Source of the DNA: Rostrohypoxylon terebratum
Lineage: Eukaryota > Ascomycota > Sordariomycetes > Xylariales > Hypoxylaceae
Assembly: GCA_022497145.1 (NCBI GenBank)
Contig: MU386015.1
Location: 1-43,253 of the forward strand
Reading direction: 5' to 3'
DNA: 43,253 nucleotides
Under the pieces are notes generated by a model that was not told the origin of the DNA, ran no database searches, and was given only the letters and a program-made list of their open reading frames with translations. Below are positions 30,833 through 43,073 of this stretch, piece by piece. The position numbers and the translations under genes were made by a program. The first letter of the stretch is position 1, and each line of letters opens with the position of its first letter.

Positions 30833-33800
30833 TTTGAGGGGTGGAGGTGTTGTAATTTTGTAATTGGAGTTACCAGCAATATAACACAAAGCACAAGGCA
30901 AAATGGAAAATCTAGAAAGACGAATAACGCAAAAATCTCAAGATCATACGTTGGCAATGAGTGGGGAGGGGGAAAATAAAAGAGAAGGGAAATAGATGAA
31001 CTGTAAGTTCTAAATGTTGTGAATTAAAGAGAAAGAAAAAAAAAGGATCGGTACATGGTAAAGGAGAGAGCAATAAGAACAATAAGAGCGGTTAGCAACG
31101 ATAAGAACAGGAGAACATTACCTGTATTGCTAGGTTTAATGTTGGCTCCGATCTAGAAGCAGTATGAAACCCCCCCAGCTAGGTACCTTTAAACCCCGTG
31201 ACGAAAGATGCCATAGACTAAAATGAGCCATGGACTAGAAAACCAAGAGCCACGAACCACGAGCGACGCACCGCTAGTTTGCATCGAATGGAATGGATAC
31301 TGGATACTGGATACTGGGAGTAAAGCCTGCAAGTCTCCCGCGGTCTCCTCCGGCCAGTGGGGAAAGTGGGAAGTGGATCGTAGCCCGTTTGAAGGTCGTA
31401 GGTCGTATGTAGGTCGTGGGTCTTTACTATGTAGGTCTCGGGTGGAGTCAAGACTAAGCAAGTTACTAAAGCAGACTTTTGAATAAGGGCGAAAAGAAAA
31501 AGAGGGAAAATAGAATAGGGAAGGGGAAAATGAAGAGCGACCTGCAGTAACCAGTAGATTGGATTAGACGAGAATGGATGGGTATGGATGGCTTTCGTGT
31601 TTGAAGTGACCCAAGTAAAATGGCCATGCATGGCATTGGCGTTGGCATGGCACGGCATAAAAATGATGAAGATGGTGAGAATGATGAAAATGATGAAAAT
31701 GATGAAAATGGTATAGGAAAAACGCCGGTCTCTTAGTGGCCGGTTATGTTGAAATTGACCCAGAACGTTCTTAAAAATGCCACCGAGGTTGCCGGTTCCA
31801 ATCAGCATCTAGTCTGCTAGTCTAGGCTTAGGTACCTACATAGCAGCTACCTACATACCTAGGACCTAGGACCTAGGTATGTGTCGGGTATATGTATGTA
31901 TGTATGTACACGTCGACCATCGATACTTCCATGTGTGATCGATTGGTGGACGGATCCATTGGATTGTAGGTACTAGGTATGTTTGCGCTGCAACTAGAAC
32001 TAGGTTGTCTAACTGTAGGAAGGAACTCCGCTACGATGCAAATACTACATAGACAGAGAGCATTGAGCGTTGAAGGTGCCTGAGAATAGAAGGAACAGGT
32101 GGAACAGGTGGAACAGGTGGAACAGGTGGAACAGGTGGTCCGAGTTAAATTTAATCAGTCGTCCGGATGTCGACTTGGAGAATTATGTATGTAGGTACGA
32201 AGTACAGTCATCAAATATACCTACCTACTATTACCTACTTTTTCTATCTAGATTCTACATACATACTACCTACATACTAGATTCAATGTTGTGTATCTAT
32301 ATCATCGACGTCTTCAAATCAAGATACATATGTAGATACTCGGCATCACATGATTACTTAAGCTAGGTATGAGATATGTATAATATGTATTGTATAATAT
32401 TAACATCATGATATATATGTACTATTTGTGTGACAAGCTTGCATAGGTGAAACGAGTCGTAGGATAGAATAAGGTACTATACGGCTGCAGGTATCACAGC
32501 TTCGAGTTCAAATGTTCCTGCAACCCCCTTGGCCCTCCTGCCCCCCCTTCAAATATATTGCTGACCGACATTTCAAGATGCATTATTCGGAACTGCTGCC
32601 CGCTAATAAAGACTTACCGAGGTAGGATAAGATATTTCCAAGTTTACCTCCGGTTATACGTAAAATCTACTATCCTTTGAATACCCACGCGGTAGGTTAA
32701 CACCGCTCGGGGGTTTTTTTTTTAATAAAAAGAAACTGTTATCTCGTTGATACATCTTCAACGATTTCAAATTTCAAATTTCAAAGCTATGAGACTTTAG
32801 ACTTTAGTAGTTTGACAGCCCCGATAAGCTTCCCCGGATTTCGCCAAGCTAAAGAGAGACAAAATGTATAAGCAGTGTTGGGGTACATCAGCGACCGACT
32901 AGGTACCTAGGTACCTACCTAGTAATAATAGTGTTTGGACGCATTCGACGTGGCTCTTAAGTCTTCAGGGTCGGGCTTGTGTCGGGGTTTCACCCACCAG
33001 ATCCCTCAAATTTCAATTCTTATTTCTTTAGAAAGCTTTCTCCTATGAGTAATTACCTATTTCTTTGTTGCCATATTGGATCAATCATGATAGGGAGATG
33101 ATATATGCGCCACAGTCTTGATTCGTAGTATTATGTGCTAGGTACATTTAAGTTTGTATGTACTTATTGTATTGTACCTGACTAGGTATGTATGTAGGTG
33201 CCAGGTGGTTACAGGTTACAGTACCTGTCAGGCAGGGAAGTCTTTGGGAAGGTTAGATGGAGACCCGGGAGTCAACACATAACCCGCCTGTCGAATCTAG
33301 GTACTACTTTTTATCTAAGGTTATCTAAAGTTAGATCAATGATCATACTACCGAGTATTACAAGGTTTGAACAAAACATTGTTCCTTATTACTTAGGACG
33401 TACATAGTAGGCGATGTTTACGAGCTTCGTTACTACCTACTTACGTACATACCTGGTACCGATAATTCTGGTTTTTTTTTTAAATACTACTACCTACTAC
33501 AGAGGCATAGGCGAGTTTGTCATGGTCTAAAATGCCTACCCTACCTAGCTGCCTAGGCCCTAGGTACGTACATACATAGTAGGTCCGTAGGTAGTATGTT
33601 GGCACACTAAATCTCCACTCTTCCGCACCGCCCGATCTCGATCCCGCGTATTTCACGAACCTTTGCTCCTCTTCTTACTTTTGTTGATTTTCTTGCTTTC
33701 CTTACTCTCTTACTCTTCTTAACGAACAATTGCCAAATATCACAAAAGAGCTAGGTAGTGATCGGATACGCCTACCTCATTAGGATAAATGGTGTAGTAG

Positions 33801-34380
33801 CTTGGAAGGAATCGAACGATCTTGGGATGGGTTCTATTCAAGTGTTGGGTAAATCACACGTGTATCCCCAGTTTCTCGTCGAAAGGTCCCAAGGTTACAA
33901 TTTTGCGGCAAAGGCACACAACTACCTAGTCTGCTAGTGTACCTAAGTCTCAAGTACATACATACATACTATTATACTTGATCCTTCACGAGCCTTACAG
34001 TTGATTTGTTCCGTTTCCTTTTAACTAAGTAACTAGGTAGGTAAAGATTGATATACATTTTAATAGTTAAAGAAAGAAAGAAAGAAAGATGGAGGGAAAG
34101 ACAGAGAAGAGAAGAAGAAGAAATTTCATAAAAAAAAAACTATACTTTGCATGGCAGCATGGTAAGAAGCGTACTGATGAGTTTTGATTAAGCAGCGGAC
34201 CGAGCGCTACCTTCCATGGTGTCTTTTTATCGTTGGCCCACTCCAACGACAGCACTACAACATAATTGGGTCTCGATGCTCTCACCGACTGTTCCGGGCC
34301 GTCCTCATGCAGCTCCGGGATATTATAGCTCGGTCGCCGCATCAGCTACGTAGTTACCCGGGTTAGCTCCGATCCCAAAC
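30833..34380. other. Long gene-poor intergenic region, left half
   Basis: No supported gene. The first part is the promoter/5' side of the LisH-like gene. Low-complexity tracts include ATGATGAAA repeats (31667-31711) and the GGAACAGGT minisatellite (32092-32138). CCTAGG-type palindromes cluster at 31858-31879, 32899-32923 and 33545-33566. A pyrimidine-rich stretch at about 33610-33725 looks like a fungal promoter, but no coding frame follows it. Confidence 0.5.
32092..32138. repeat. GGAACAGGT minisatellite
   Basis: Five tandem copies of the 9-base unit GGAACAGGT. The period is a multiple of three, but no gene is seen around it. Confidence 0.9.
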
Positions 34381-37300
34381 AACATTCTAGTAGTAGGCAA
34401 CCTAACCAACATGCTCCGCGAAATGGTCAGCAAGGGAGATCTGCGGAGGGATGTGCTAACTTCACAACTTCACCCACACTCCTTCGACGTCGCAGAATGG
34501 AGTCGCCGTTCGAAACCGGGCTGTCACATACACTGCTCGGGCCACGGGCACTGATTGAATTTGCGTATATCATCCTCGGATGTTGTGTGTACTTACCGAG
34601 TACCTAAGACTCTAGAGGCTACTAAGTACTAACCTACTAGGTCCTACACATGTAGTGCGTATATACATATGATAGGAGAAAAAAAAAAGTAAGCTTCTGG
34701 TTTTGAACCCGCGCAACAACTTGCGAAAGACATCGCGTCGTGCATAGCACCCGCAACAAATCTAGATCGTTCGACGGGAAAGGACATTTCTTCTAGTTGT
34801 TTTCCCCCAGCTCAGCCAGTAAAAACCTGTCTCTCCTCATACATTGGATGGTGTCACGCGAGCGAATCGGTGGCCGAAAGGAAACGGCTCATACCCTGGC
34901 AACAGATGCAGGCACGCGAGAGACGCGACACCTGAGATTACAGTCTCGTCTAGAAGAGGAGCGAGAGTGGTGGACCGTACTGCACGATCATGCGTGCTGG
35001 TAACATATCTATCACTATGGGAGGACAATGGAGAGTCGAAGAGCTGGAAAGTAGCTGGAAAGGCTTCGCCGGCCAGTCTTACCCGGATCAAGTTTTCGGT
35101 GCTACGTTTTAATTTCGCAGAGTAGGGCAGTCGTGGCGATATCGTTGACGCAACACAGTCGAATTACTTGAGGTGGTAAGTTATCCCGGTTCGACTTTCG
35201 CGCCTGGATGGTAGGTACTGCCTGTGTTGATCCGATACTCTGCCGCGGGAAAGTATTGAATACAGTTAGGAAGTTAGTAGCTTCATACCTAATACTAAGA
35301 CATGCTGCCGCTGATAAGCGACAAGCCAATATCTACCTACCTAGTAGTATGGATTCGATGGCATATTTACTATGTACCTCAAAGTGTTATTTCTCAAGTT
35401 TTTTTTCAGAAGCAAATACTATAATTTTTACCTACATACCTAATAGTAAGTACTATACCTACCTAATAGGTAGTTGTGCCAAGAGATATCGGGTCGATAG
35501 TGTTAATGTGCCGGAGCGCCATCTGTATACCTACCTAGGTCCTATGTCAGATCCATATGTACCTACCTGATAGTAGGTATGTAGTCAAGCCATACTATCG
35601 TGTCACATTCTCCGAACTATATGTGCCGTTCATGCTTTCCATTGCAATATGTTCCTCTACGTACGTTAAGTACCTAGTGGGTAGGCTGGCAGGGAGGTGC
35701 CTGTGTATGTGAAATAACCAACATTGACCCGGCATTTATGCATAGGGTTGATGGGAAGATCCTTCAAGGCTAGAAAGAGGAAAGAATTGGTGAGTAGTAG
35801 AGGTCATTAGGTATGTTGAGACGTTGAGTCCTATGATAGATACTAGGACCTAGGACCTAGGACCTAGGTATTAGTTGAATTCTCGATTTGGTAGTAGCTT
35901 GCGCTGCAGCCACTCTTTGCCGCCTTTGACCTTTCACAGACACCATCTTATCATGGACGGATATTGGCGCGATCGCAATTTTGCGCAGTACGAACTATCC
36001 AGTATCGCTTCCACCAACGCTGGATGATTCTCCTGGGTCTCACGTCGCCGTCACATGTCGCATGCAGGTCTTGGGTTGGGCTGCATCTTCAACCACAGGT
36101 AATCCTTGTAGGATGCTATGTTATGATACTACAACACTGGGGCGGCAGCTTTCTTTCTTCTTCTTCTTCTTCTTCTATCTTAACCTTGGCGATTTCTACG
36201 CTTATAAGCTACTCGCGCAGCGGCTAAGGTAGTAGTACTGTGTTATCTTCAATGACGCGGCCGATAATCAGAGGCTTGTTGTCGCAAATCTTGGTAGCGG
36301 GGCAAGGATGATAGTGGGAGGGATGCGTCGGCTTATCTCCAGGGCTTGCTTATGAAATGAAGTATACCTATAGGTCATAGGTTGGTTGTATGCGACAAGT
36401 CTTGAGAGTCGAAAGGGCGAAAAGGGGGAGTGAATGAATGTCTTACGCAGCAGTGACAACTGCGCGCGGTACGGTGCACACATGGTGTTCAAGCTCGCAT
36501 TCTTTTATTACCTAGTAATAGTAGTAGTTCAGAATCGTGTATGCTGTACTACGCGATATTCTGGCGTGGGGCGTCACCTGTCCAATAGTATGAGGACAAA
36601 ATGCGACGGAAAGAAAAGAAGACATCGACTTGGGCTAGATATCCTAGATAATAGATATCCACTTCGAAGTTCGCACAGATACTTATGGACGGAGATCGAT
36701 GGGGTTAGTCATGACGTATCTATCGTCGCAGCGCATAAATTTCTACATAGTAATCTCTCCAACCTTGATGTTCTTGATGTTGGTGATAGCTGCTTGTGAC
36801 ATGGATATCGCGATCTTTGGATTGTGTGGGTTAGCTTGGGTCTGTCGGGTTATCGTTAACTAGATGGTTGCGGTGAAGCCTGAGGCGTGATACTGATATT
36901 CCAAGATGTCCCTCCCACCCGTCGTCTCCCTCTCCTTTTTTTTTTATTAAAAAAGATTCCTGTACATATTACGAGCCAACACTCTTTAATACCATGTGAT
37001 CAACGGCAAACATAATATTTGAGGTATTAATTCAGCATTGTTATGGACAATTTGATATGGGAGAATTGATCAGGTACCAGGGCTACCACTGACATCCACT
37101 GGGTAAAATATGGGTGTTAATACATAGTACATAGTAGTATTAGTTAGCAAGAAGAAAGGAGGAAGAGCGCACACTGAAGCCGGGATCCGTGACCCAAGTT
37201 CCCCACGAAAGACCGGGATGTACATAGCAAAGTCTGACCCGTCAGCCCGTCAACCTGTATCCGACACAATATAAGCTTCCAAGGTCCAGGGGGGTTACCC

Positions 37301-38752
37301 AGATGATACAGATGACACAGCGTAACTGCAGTGTAATTGCAGGAAAAGGCCACTGGGCACGAGCCACATGGACTTGAATTTGGCAAGCACGAGGACAAAC
37401 ATTGTCTTACATTAATACCTACTATGTAGTATATGAAGGTAGGAGCACAGGGGATAGGTAGGTACCCAAGTCTTAAGACCTACCTAGTAGGTCCTATTAT
37501 TGAAGCTACGCTACCTAGGCCCTGGTCCTAGGGAAAGCAAGGAAGAGCCGATTGTGTACGTAGTAGGTTAGGTTAGGTTAGGTAGGTACTGTAGGTAGGT
37601 ATTTACCTAGTGTAGTAAAATCTTAAACTTTTCATTCAGGCACGATCGATGACAGCTCCATTCCTCCCGTCTACTAGTACCTACATGTCCTACATGTAGG
37701 TAGGGTAGGGTATTTGTACCTACCTACACCTACTTAGTAGGCATGCTGGCATGGCGGCATTCGATGTTGGCATCTTCACTTTGCAATCTACCGTTTTCCC
37801 CCTCCCCCTCCTCCTTGTCCTTTCCTTTCTTTCGTTTCTCTTTCATACGCAGTAAAACCCACCACCGCTACTATTTAAAGACAAAATACAACTAAAAAGA
37901 CCAATTAGACAAGGATTATGACCCGGTCTTAATCCTAGCTATCATGGAAGATTAATTGATTGATCGAAAAGATTATTAACCGCCACAACGGTAGGCTACC
38001 ATAAGATCTGATTTTATTTTATCATTATTATTTTTTTTTCTATGTTTTTATTTCATTTTAGTCCTTTTGGTTTATATTTTTTTTTATTTTTTTTTATTTT
38101 TTTTATTGTCACCGTTATTCCACCTACAATTACGTATGCATCGTGTTGAGAACACCTAACTTTAGGTCCTACATATATAATACCTAGTATCTACTTAGGA
38201 CCTTAAGGCTTAGGTGTTACCTTGTTGATCTAGTTGCTTGCTTCCAGAGCTTGCTTACTTTTACTTACCTATCTTTTTTTTTTCGCATGGTCTCTCCTTC
38301 TCTAAGCCGGATTTGTTATATCTCGTTATCTCTGTTTCATCGCAACCATATCTCGTCAAACCCCGTGTCTGCCCATGGTCTTCCTTGTCCATTCATCCTA
38401 ACAATTCTTCCATAATCTCTTCCACCTTATCTGGGTTTATATTAAGTCGAAGATATTCGTGTGTCCTACTCGTCTTGTTCTTATGAGAATTCTACATGAG
38501 CTACCTTTTTACCCTTTCTACCTTTTCTATCTACATATCTACCTACATACTCACGTACCTAGGCAAGGTAAATTTGGACAACGATACTAAACAGCGACGC
38601 ATATGCACGACCTATTACCGCCATCCGCAACTCGCCTTATGTGGTTTAATCTCGTCGGTAGTAGTCGCATTTGGAGAGTAGACTCTTTTTCGTCTGTTCT
38701 AGCTTGGGTAGTCTGGAGTGAAATAATAGATCATCGGGTGGCGCTTTAGAAT
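34381..38752. other. Long gene-poor intergenic region, right half, upstream of the 1244-aa protein gene
   Basis: No gene is supported. Short frames such as 34410-34553 (48 codons from an ATG) have no recognisable motif. CCTAGG clusters occur at 35843-35870 and 37511-37531. A CT-rich tract (37790-37850) and T-rich tracts (38030-38105) may belong to the promoter or a long 5' UTR of the plus-strand gene at 38753. Several small frames between 38238 and 38681 could act as upstream ORFs if transcribed. Confidence 0.45.
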
Positions 38753-41700
38753 ATGGCTGTAACGTATGGCGAAGTTCCCCAGCACGATAACGATGACGAC
38801 GATCGAATTCACGGCAGATCACCTTCTACTTCGCTTTCTCCAGCGCTCTCATCATCGCCCATGCCTTTCCTCCCATCGGTAGAGTCGACTTTTACCCCCC
38901 TATCAGTGGATAGCGATTTTGATCTGGGAGAAGGTGTAGGGACTGGAGTGGGTGAGGACCGCGATTTGGTCGGAAGCATTTCTCAAGGGAGAGAGAGCCA
39001 CAAAAAGGCCGACAGCACGGCCACGATAAGGACCAGGGTTAGTGTTAGCATCGGCAGCATGGTCCAATCATTAACCCCAGCACGAGCCACCGGTAACCAT
39101 CGTAACCATCGTAACGAATACGGTCTCGTGTCTCCTGATACCGCACCCTCTTCCCCTTCTTCTAGCCCAACCCTAGACAAGGCTAGCCCGAGCCCAGAAT
39201 CCATTCACGTCCTCAAAAGAGACCTTGCTTCTTCTAGGTATGCTGACATCAACCAACGCGACTCGAAAGCTACGGGAAGCATTACGGTAGGGGAGTCGCA
39301 GATGAAGGAGGCGTCGCATCAACACCAGCAAGATCCCCAACAACCTGTTATAGCCAGACCGAAACCAATTGTTCGCACTGCGTCTACGAAAAGCGTGTCA
39401 CTGCGTCATCCTACACCTGATTCAAATACGCGCTCTTCCTCCCACGCAAACAACATTGCCCAGTTGGAGGCCACAGCTGAAAAGCTTTCGATGACATCGT
39501 CCATCGAAGACGCTATTCGTGATCTGCATGAAGAACAGAAACGCAACGACAGCCGAAGATCCTCAATTCTAGCTGCAAGCATAGGCTCAATACCCGAGAA
39601 TAACGAGACCGTCTCTTTTCCTGCCACGAAGCCCTTGTCAACTGCGAGCTCCATTTTCGAAACCAATAGCGCTGCACGCTACGGCGGCTACTCCCCAGCC
39701 GGCTTTGTTATGTCGCCAAACCCTTCCCTCCTATCTAACCCAGCACGGATGAGATCTGGCTCGGGTCCGCTGTCGAGGTCCGAGCCTGAAGCAGGCAACG
39801 TCATGTCGAGACACGGACCTGGAAAGAGTTCAGTGCGAAGCGCCAAGTCAACGTCCAGGCCAACCTTAACAGACATCGCCGAGATGGAACCTACTACTCT
39901 TACCCCCGCGGCCATGGACGAGGCGGACAGGTTAGCAGAGAAGCCAGAGGCAGATGACACGTTACATATATCCCCGATGGAAGATATCGATCTTACACCC
40001 AACGCCGAGGAGTATGGAACTTACGATTACTGGGACCAAGCTGTTGCCAAGGCACAAAATGACAATGGGTCGCATGTCAATAATGATAGACCGCCGACTC
40101 CCACTGGGTCAACCGGCACTTACGAGCAGGCGGAAAATGCCTTTGCTGACTTTGACGGGGCTCACTGCCCATCTGATGTCGATGCAGAAGAGTCCTTATT
40201 TTTGCCCACCCTCAACGGGTTGTCTGCAGATGCCCCGTTCCTGCGACCTTTCGACCCAGATCTCTCTAAGGGAGAGGGTGAAATAAATAGATCAAGGCCC
40301 ACCATATCCGGACCGGTCGGACCACCGACTGTTAGGCCGAAGTCCTACTTGGATCCCGAAACCGGCAACGCCATGCTCTACTACCCGGCCCGAGTCCCAT
40401 TAATGCTTAACCTTCCTCAGAAGCTGTCCAAGAAACCTAAGTCTGAGTCGCGAGATGTGCGTAAGTCGCAGCTCCCGGACAAGTTGGTCGGAGGTGAGCG
40501 CAAATCTGGTCCTACTTGGTTACCAGAGTATTTACCGGAGCCTGCGTTCGAACCTCTCGGATCAAAATCCGAATCGCTCATTCCCGCACCGCTAGCTGGC
40601 ACTGATACCGAGACGCAGCCGTGGCCAGTGTCAGAGGACCAACACGAGTTTCAAGGTCAGTCTCAATCTGACCAGGGACAGGCGGACGGCGCTGCTCACA
40701 AATCTCGCACATCCATGCTTGAGTCTGAAAAGCGGAAGTCGAGGGTACCCAATCTAGACGGCTTACCTCCGCAACTTCGCGCCAGTGCCTTTTTTGACCT
40801 TCCCTCCGAACTACCCACGATCCAGCTCAAAGATGGCTCCGCAATGGCTACCTTGGACAGCATTCTCGACGCATCCGCTAAGGCACCTGTTTCGGCTTTC
40901 ACAGACCACGCCTTTGCAGGGTCGCTAGGATCGGAAGTTTATGGAACTGACAAGAAACGTAAATCGCACCTAAAGCGTGCTAGCGCTACCGATCTATTAG
41001 AACCAAAAAAGCGTAGCTCATTCTTACACCTTAGAAAATCAAGTGCTCTCAGTAAACATCCGGATTCCCAGGAAGATCGGCGTAATACCATTGCAGGGAG
41101 TACGGGAGTAGATGGGCCTATGAAATATGGGGGAGAAGACGAAGCAAAACAGCGCTTATCGAGTTCCATCGAGGACGGTACAGCACCCAAAGCGGACGAA
41201 GAGGAGGAAGGCGAAGAGAGCGAAGAGGAACCGCTATATAATGGGCCTCCGACAACTTTGCTAGCCGAACTGCAGATTCGAAAGCAGCAACAGAAACTTC
41301 GCACTCGACCGGTAGCTACCGCTTATCCTAATGGCATGCATTCCACGCTGCTCGAGATGGATACGGTCGCCCAGATCGAGCGTAATGCCCGCAAAGGGAA
41401 GAAAGTAAATCTCGCCTGGGAGGATCCCAGCATGGGTCCGGCTGATGAATCAGACGATGAGGACACGCCTTTAGGACTGCTTGTAGCCGCCAGGGGACAG
41501 GGTAATGATATGGTCGCCGCCATCGCCGAGATGAACCGGCCGCTTGGCCTGATGGAACGACGTGATTTAGAAGACAACGAACCTCTAAGCCGACGACGTG
41601 ACCGACTTCAAGGGAGAGAAGTCGGTCCGATGAAGAGGCCGAGCATGATGACGCTTGGCCAAGGTCTCCACAGCATGAACGGTAGCCTAAGGGCGCCTAG

Positions 41701-42487
41701 CCCGCAACTGCTGGTGCATACACCAGAGGAAGAAGATATCGAAGGCGAAACCCTAGGAGAACGAATGCGGCGCCTGAAGGCCCGAGAGCAAGCCGATAAT
41801 CCCCTTCCACAGGCCAGACCTGTCAGCTCGGGCTTTTCAGCCGAACTTCTAAGCCAGCTAGGAGACGCATTCAAGGAAGATGAGGGCAACAAAGAACAAC
41901 ACAAGAGAATACCACCGAAGGAGGAGGAAGAGACCTTGGGTCAGCGGCGCCGTCGATTACAGGCAGAACGAGAAGCGCGCGAGCGCGGAGCAGCCAGCAA
42001 CTTGTTGTCTGGCGGACTTGACGACACACCAAAACTTACGAAGCGACACTCTCTTGCCGATGTTCTGGGTACTCAAGGCTCAAAGATAGTCTTGACAGAT
42101 CCTAGGGCGGAAGCAGAGAGAGCGAATCAAGAAGCCGCCTTTCGCTACAGACAAGACCAGGACCACAAGTTGGCCGTCCTTCGCAGTCAGATGCCTTCTA
42201 ACCTTAGCACACCTAACTTGAATCGACCTGGAGGCTATATGGCCGGCCGATTCAATGATGGTACCGGCGGCGGAACTGGTCGCCTCTGGACGAGCACAGC
42301 CTTGAGTGGACATCCCAATCAAGACATGGGGGTTGGTGGTGGCATTATGGGTGGAAGAATGGGCAGTGGAACTATGGGAACTACAAACGTATATGGCGCA
42401 CAGGTAAATACTCCTTACGGAGTCCAAGTGCAGGCACCCGGTCAAATGGATAGGGTAGAACGATGGCGGCAGAGCGTTCTACCTTGA
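38753..42487 (+). CDS. Large, mostly disordered conserved fungal protein, function unknown
   Basis: An uninterrupted single exon encodes 1244 residues. The first half is Ser/Thr/Pro-rich with acidic patches and few hydrophobic segments. Better-ordered islands are PKSYLDPETGNAMLYYPARV (about residue 530), LPPQLRASAFFDLPSELPTI (about 670) and PPTTLLAELQIRKQQQKLRT (about 833). An acidic run (about 816-827) precedes the last. A charged motif recurs in the C-terminal third: EPLSRRRDRLQ (about 943), ETLGERMRRLKA (about 1000) and ETLGQRRRRLQAE (about 1060). The end is Gly/Met-rich. There is no signal peptide or membrane segment. I do not recognise a named family, although the islands look like those of conserved ascomycete hypothetical proteins. 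Codon use is ordinary, and base composition matches its housekeeping neighbours. Confidence 0.8.
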   Translation: MAVTYGEVPQHDNDDDDRIHGRSPSTSLSPALSSSPMPFLPSVESTFTPLSVDSDFDLGEGVGTGVGEDRDLVGSISQGRESHKKADSTATIRTRVSVSIGSMVQSLTPARATGNHRNHRNEYGLVSPDTAPSSPSSSPTLDKASPSPESIHVLKRDLASSRYADINQRDSKATGSITVGESQMKEASHQHQQDPQQPVIARPKPIVRTASTKSVSLRHPTPDSNTRSSSHANNIAQLEATAEKLSMTSSIEDAIRDLHEEQKRNDSRRSSILAASIGSIPENNETVSFPATKPLSTASSIFETNSAARYGGYSPAGFVMSPNPSLLSNPARMRSGSGPLSRSEPEAGNVMSRHGPGKSSVRSAKSTSRPTLTDIAEMEPTTLTPAAMDEADRLAEKPEADDTLHISPMEDIDLTPNAEEYGTYDYWDQAVAKAQNDNGSHVNNDRPPTPTGSTGTYEQAENAFADFDGAHCPSDVDAEESLFLPTLNGLSADAPFLRPFDPDLSKGEGEINRSRPTISGPVGPPTVRPKSYLDPETGNAMLYYPARVPLMLNLPQKLSKKPKSESRDVRKSQLPDKLVGGERKSGPTWLPEYLPEPAFEPLGSKSESLIPAPLAGTDTETQPWPVSEDQHEFQGQSQSDQGQADGAAHKSRTSMLESEKRKSRVPNLDGLPPQLRASAFFDLPSELPTIQLKDGSAMATLDSILDASAKAPVSAFTDHAFAGSLGSEVYGTDKKRKSHLKRASATDLLEPKKRSSFLHLRKSSALSKHPDSQEDRRNTIAGSTGVDGPMKYGGEDEAKQRLSSSIEDGTAPKADEEEEGEESEEEPLYNGPPTTLLAELQIRKQQQKLRTRPVATAYPNGMHSTLLEMDTVAQIERNARKGKKVNLAWEDPSMGPADESDDEDTPLGLLVAARGQGNDMVAAIAEMNRPLGLMERRDLEDNEPLSRRRDRLQGREVGPMKRPSMMTLGQGLHSMNGSLRAPSPQLLVHTPEEEDIEGETLGERMRRLKAREQADNPLPQARPVSSGFSAELLSQLGDAFKEDEGNKEQHKRIPPKEEEETLGQRRRRLQAEREARERGAASNLLSGGLDDTPKLTKRHSLADVLGTQGSKIVLTDPRAEAERANQEAAFRYRQDQDHKLAVLRSQMPSNLSTPNLNRPGGYMAGRFNDGTGGGTGRLWTSTALSGHPNQDMGVGGGIMGGRMGSGTMGTTNVYGAQVNTPYGVQVQAPGQMDRVERWRQSVLP

Positions 42488-43073
42488 GAAGCTTCACATC
42501 CTGCATCGCGTGATATTTTTTGCAGAGCTCTCGAGATTGGTTGTATGGGATGAATAGCAGTGGAATTAGACTTGTTGGATTCCTCAGGCATCGCGTCGGC
42601 GTTTCATCGGGAGAGGTGGAGGTAATATTTTGTATCTTGCATGGGTTGGCATCCTTGGTGATAACATTGGAGTTTGACAGAAAAGCACTGCTGTTGTCCG
42701 ATGCGTAACATATATAAAGCATCTGGTAAAACATATAATCAGGAGATCTGTAGTACAGGAAGGGCGAGTTTGGGGCTGCGGCAGCACAGCGATGCATTTA
42801 CACACATGTACCTAGTATACAAATATTATATCCATATTATAGACATAAAATATGTAGCATATCATTTATTAATTCGACTGAGGATTGGATTTTTAGATTT
42901 TATCTGGTTTTGCGACCTATAGTCTTAGACAGTTATCATCGTAGCTATCACTACCCGATGGTCCGTGTGCCTACCTTACAGGACCAACTAAGCGGAGCTT
43001 AGTTAAGGAAAAATATTATATCTTAAATAGTATTATATCTTTCTTTTAAAAACTATTAAAACTTATTAAAAAA
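42488..43073. other. 3' intergenic region before a retrotransposon LTR
   Basis: Presumed 3' UTR and spacer after the 1244-residue gene. AT content rises from about 42800. A short inverted repeat, CTAAGCGGAGCTTAG, lies at 42988-43002. No gene is seen. Confidence 0.45.

Noticed and set aside
31218..31808. 196-codon minus-strand frame
   Set aside because: It is built on ATGATGAAA and AT-rich low-complexity DNA, has long Ile/Phe runs, and shows no conserved domain.
34690..34770. Possible tRNA suggested by a GGTTTTGAACC T-arm-like segment
   Set aside because: No matching acceptor stem or D arm could be built on either strand.
36434..36799. 121-codon plus-strand frame
   Set aside because: No recognisable motif and unremarkable composition. 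Neither strand gives a convincing spliced gene, though a small unknown gene cannot be excluded.
38238..38681. Two short frames just upstream of the 1244-residue gene
   Set aside because: Low-complexity, hydrophobic/Ser-rich content without motifs. At most they are upstream ORFs in the leader; not enough evidence to annotate.
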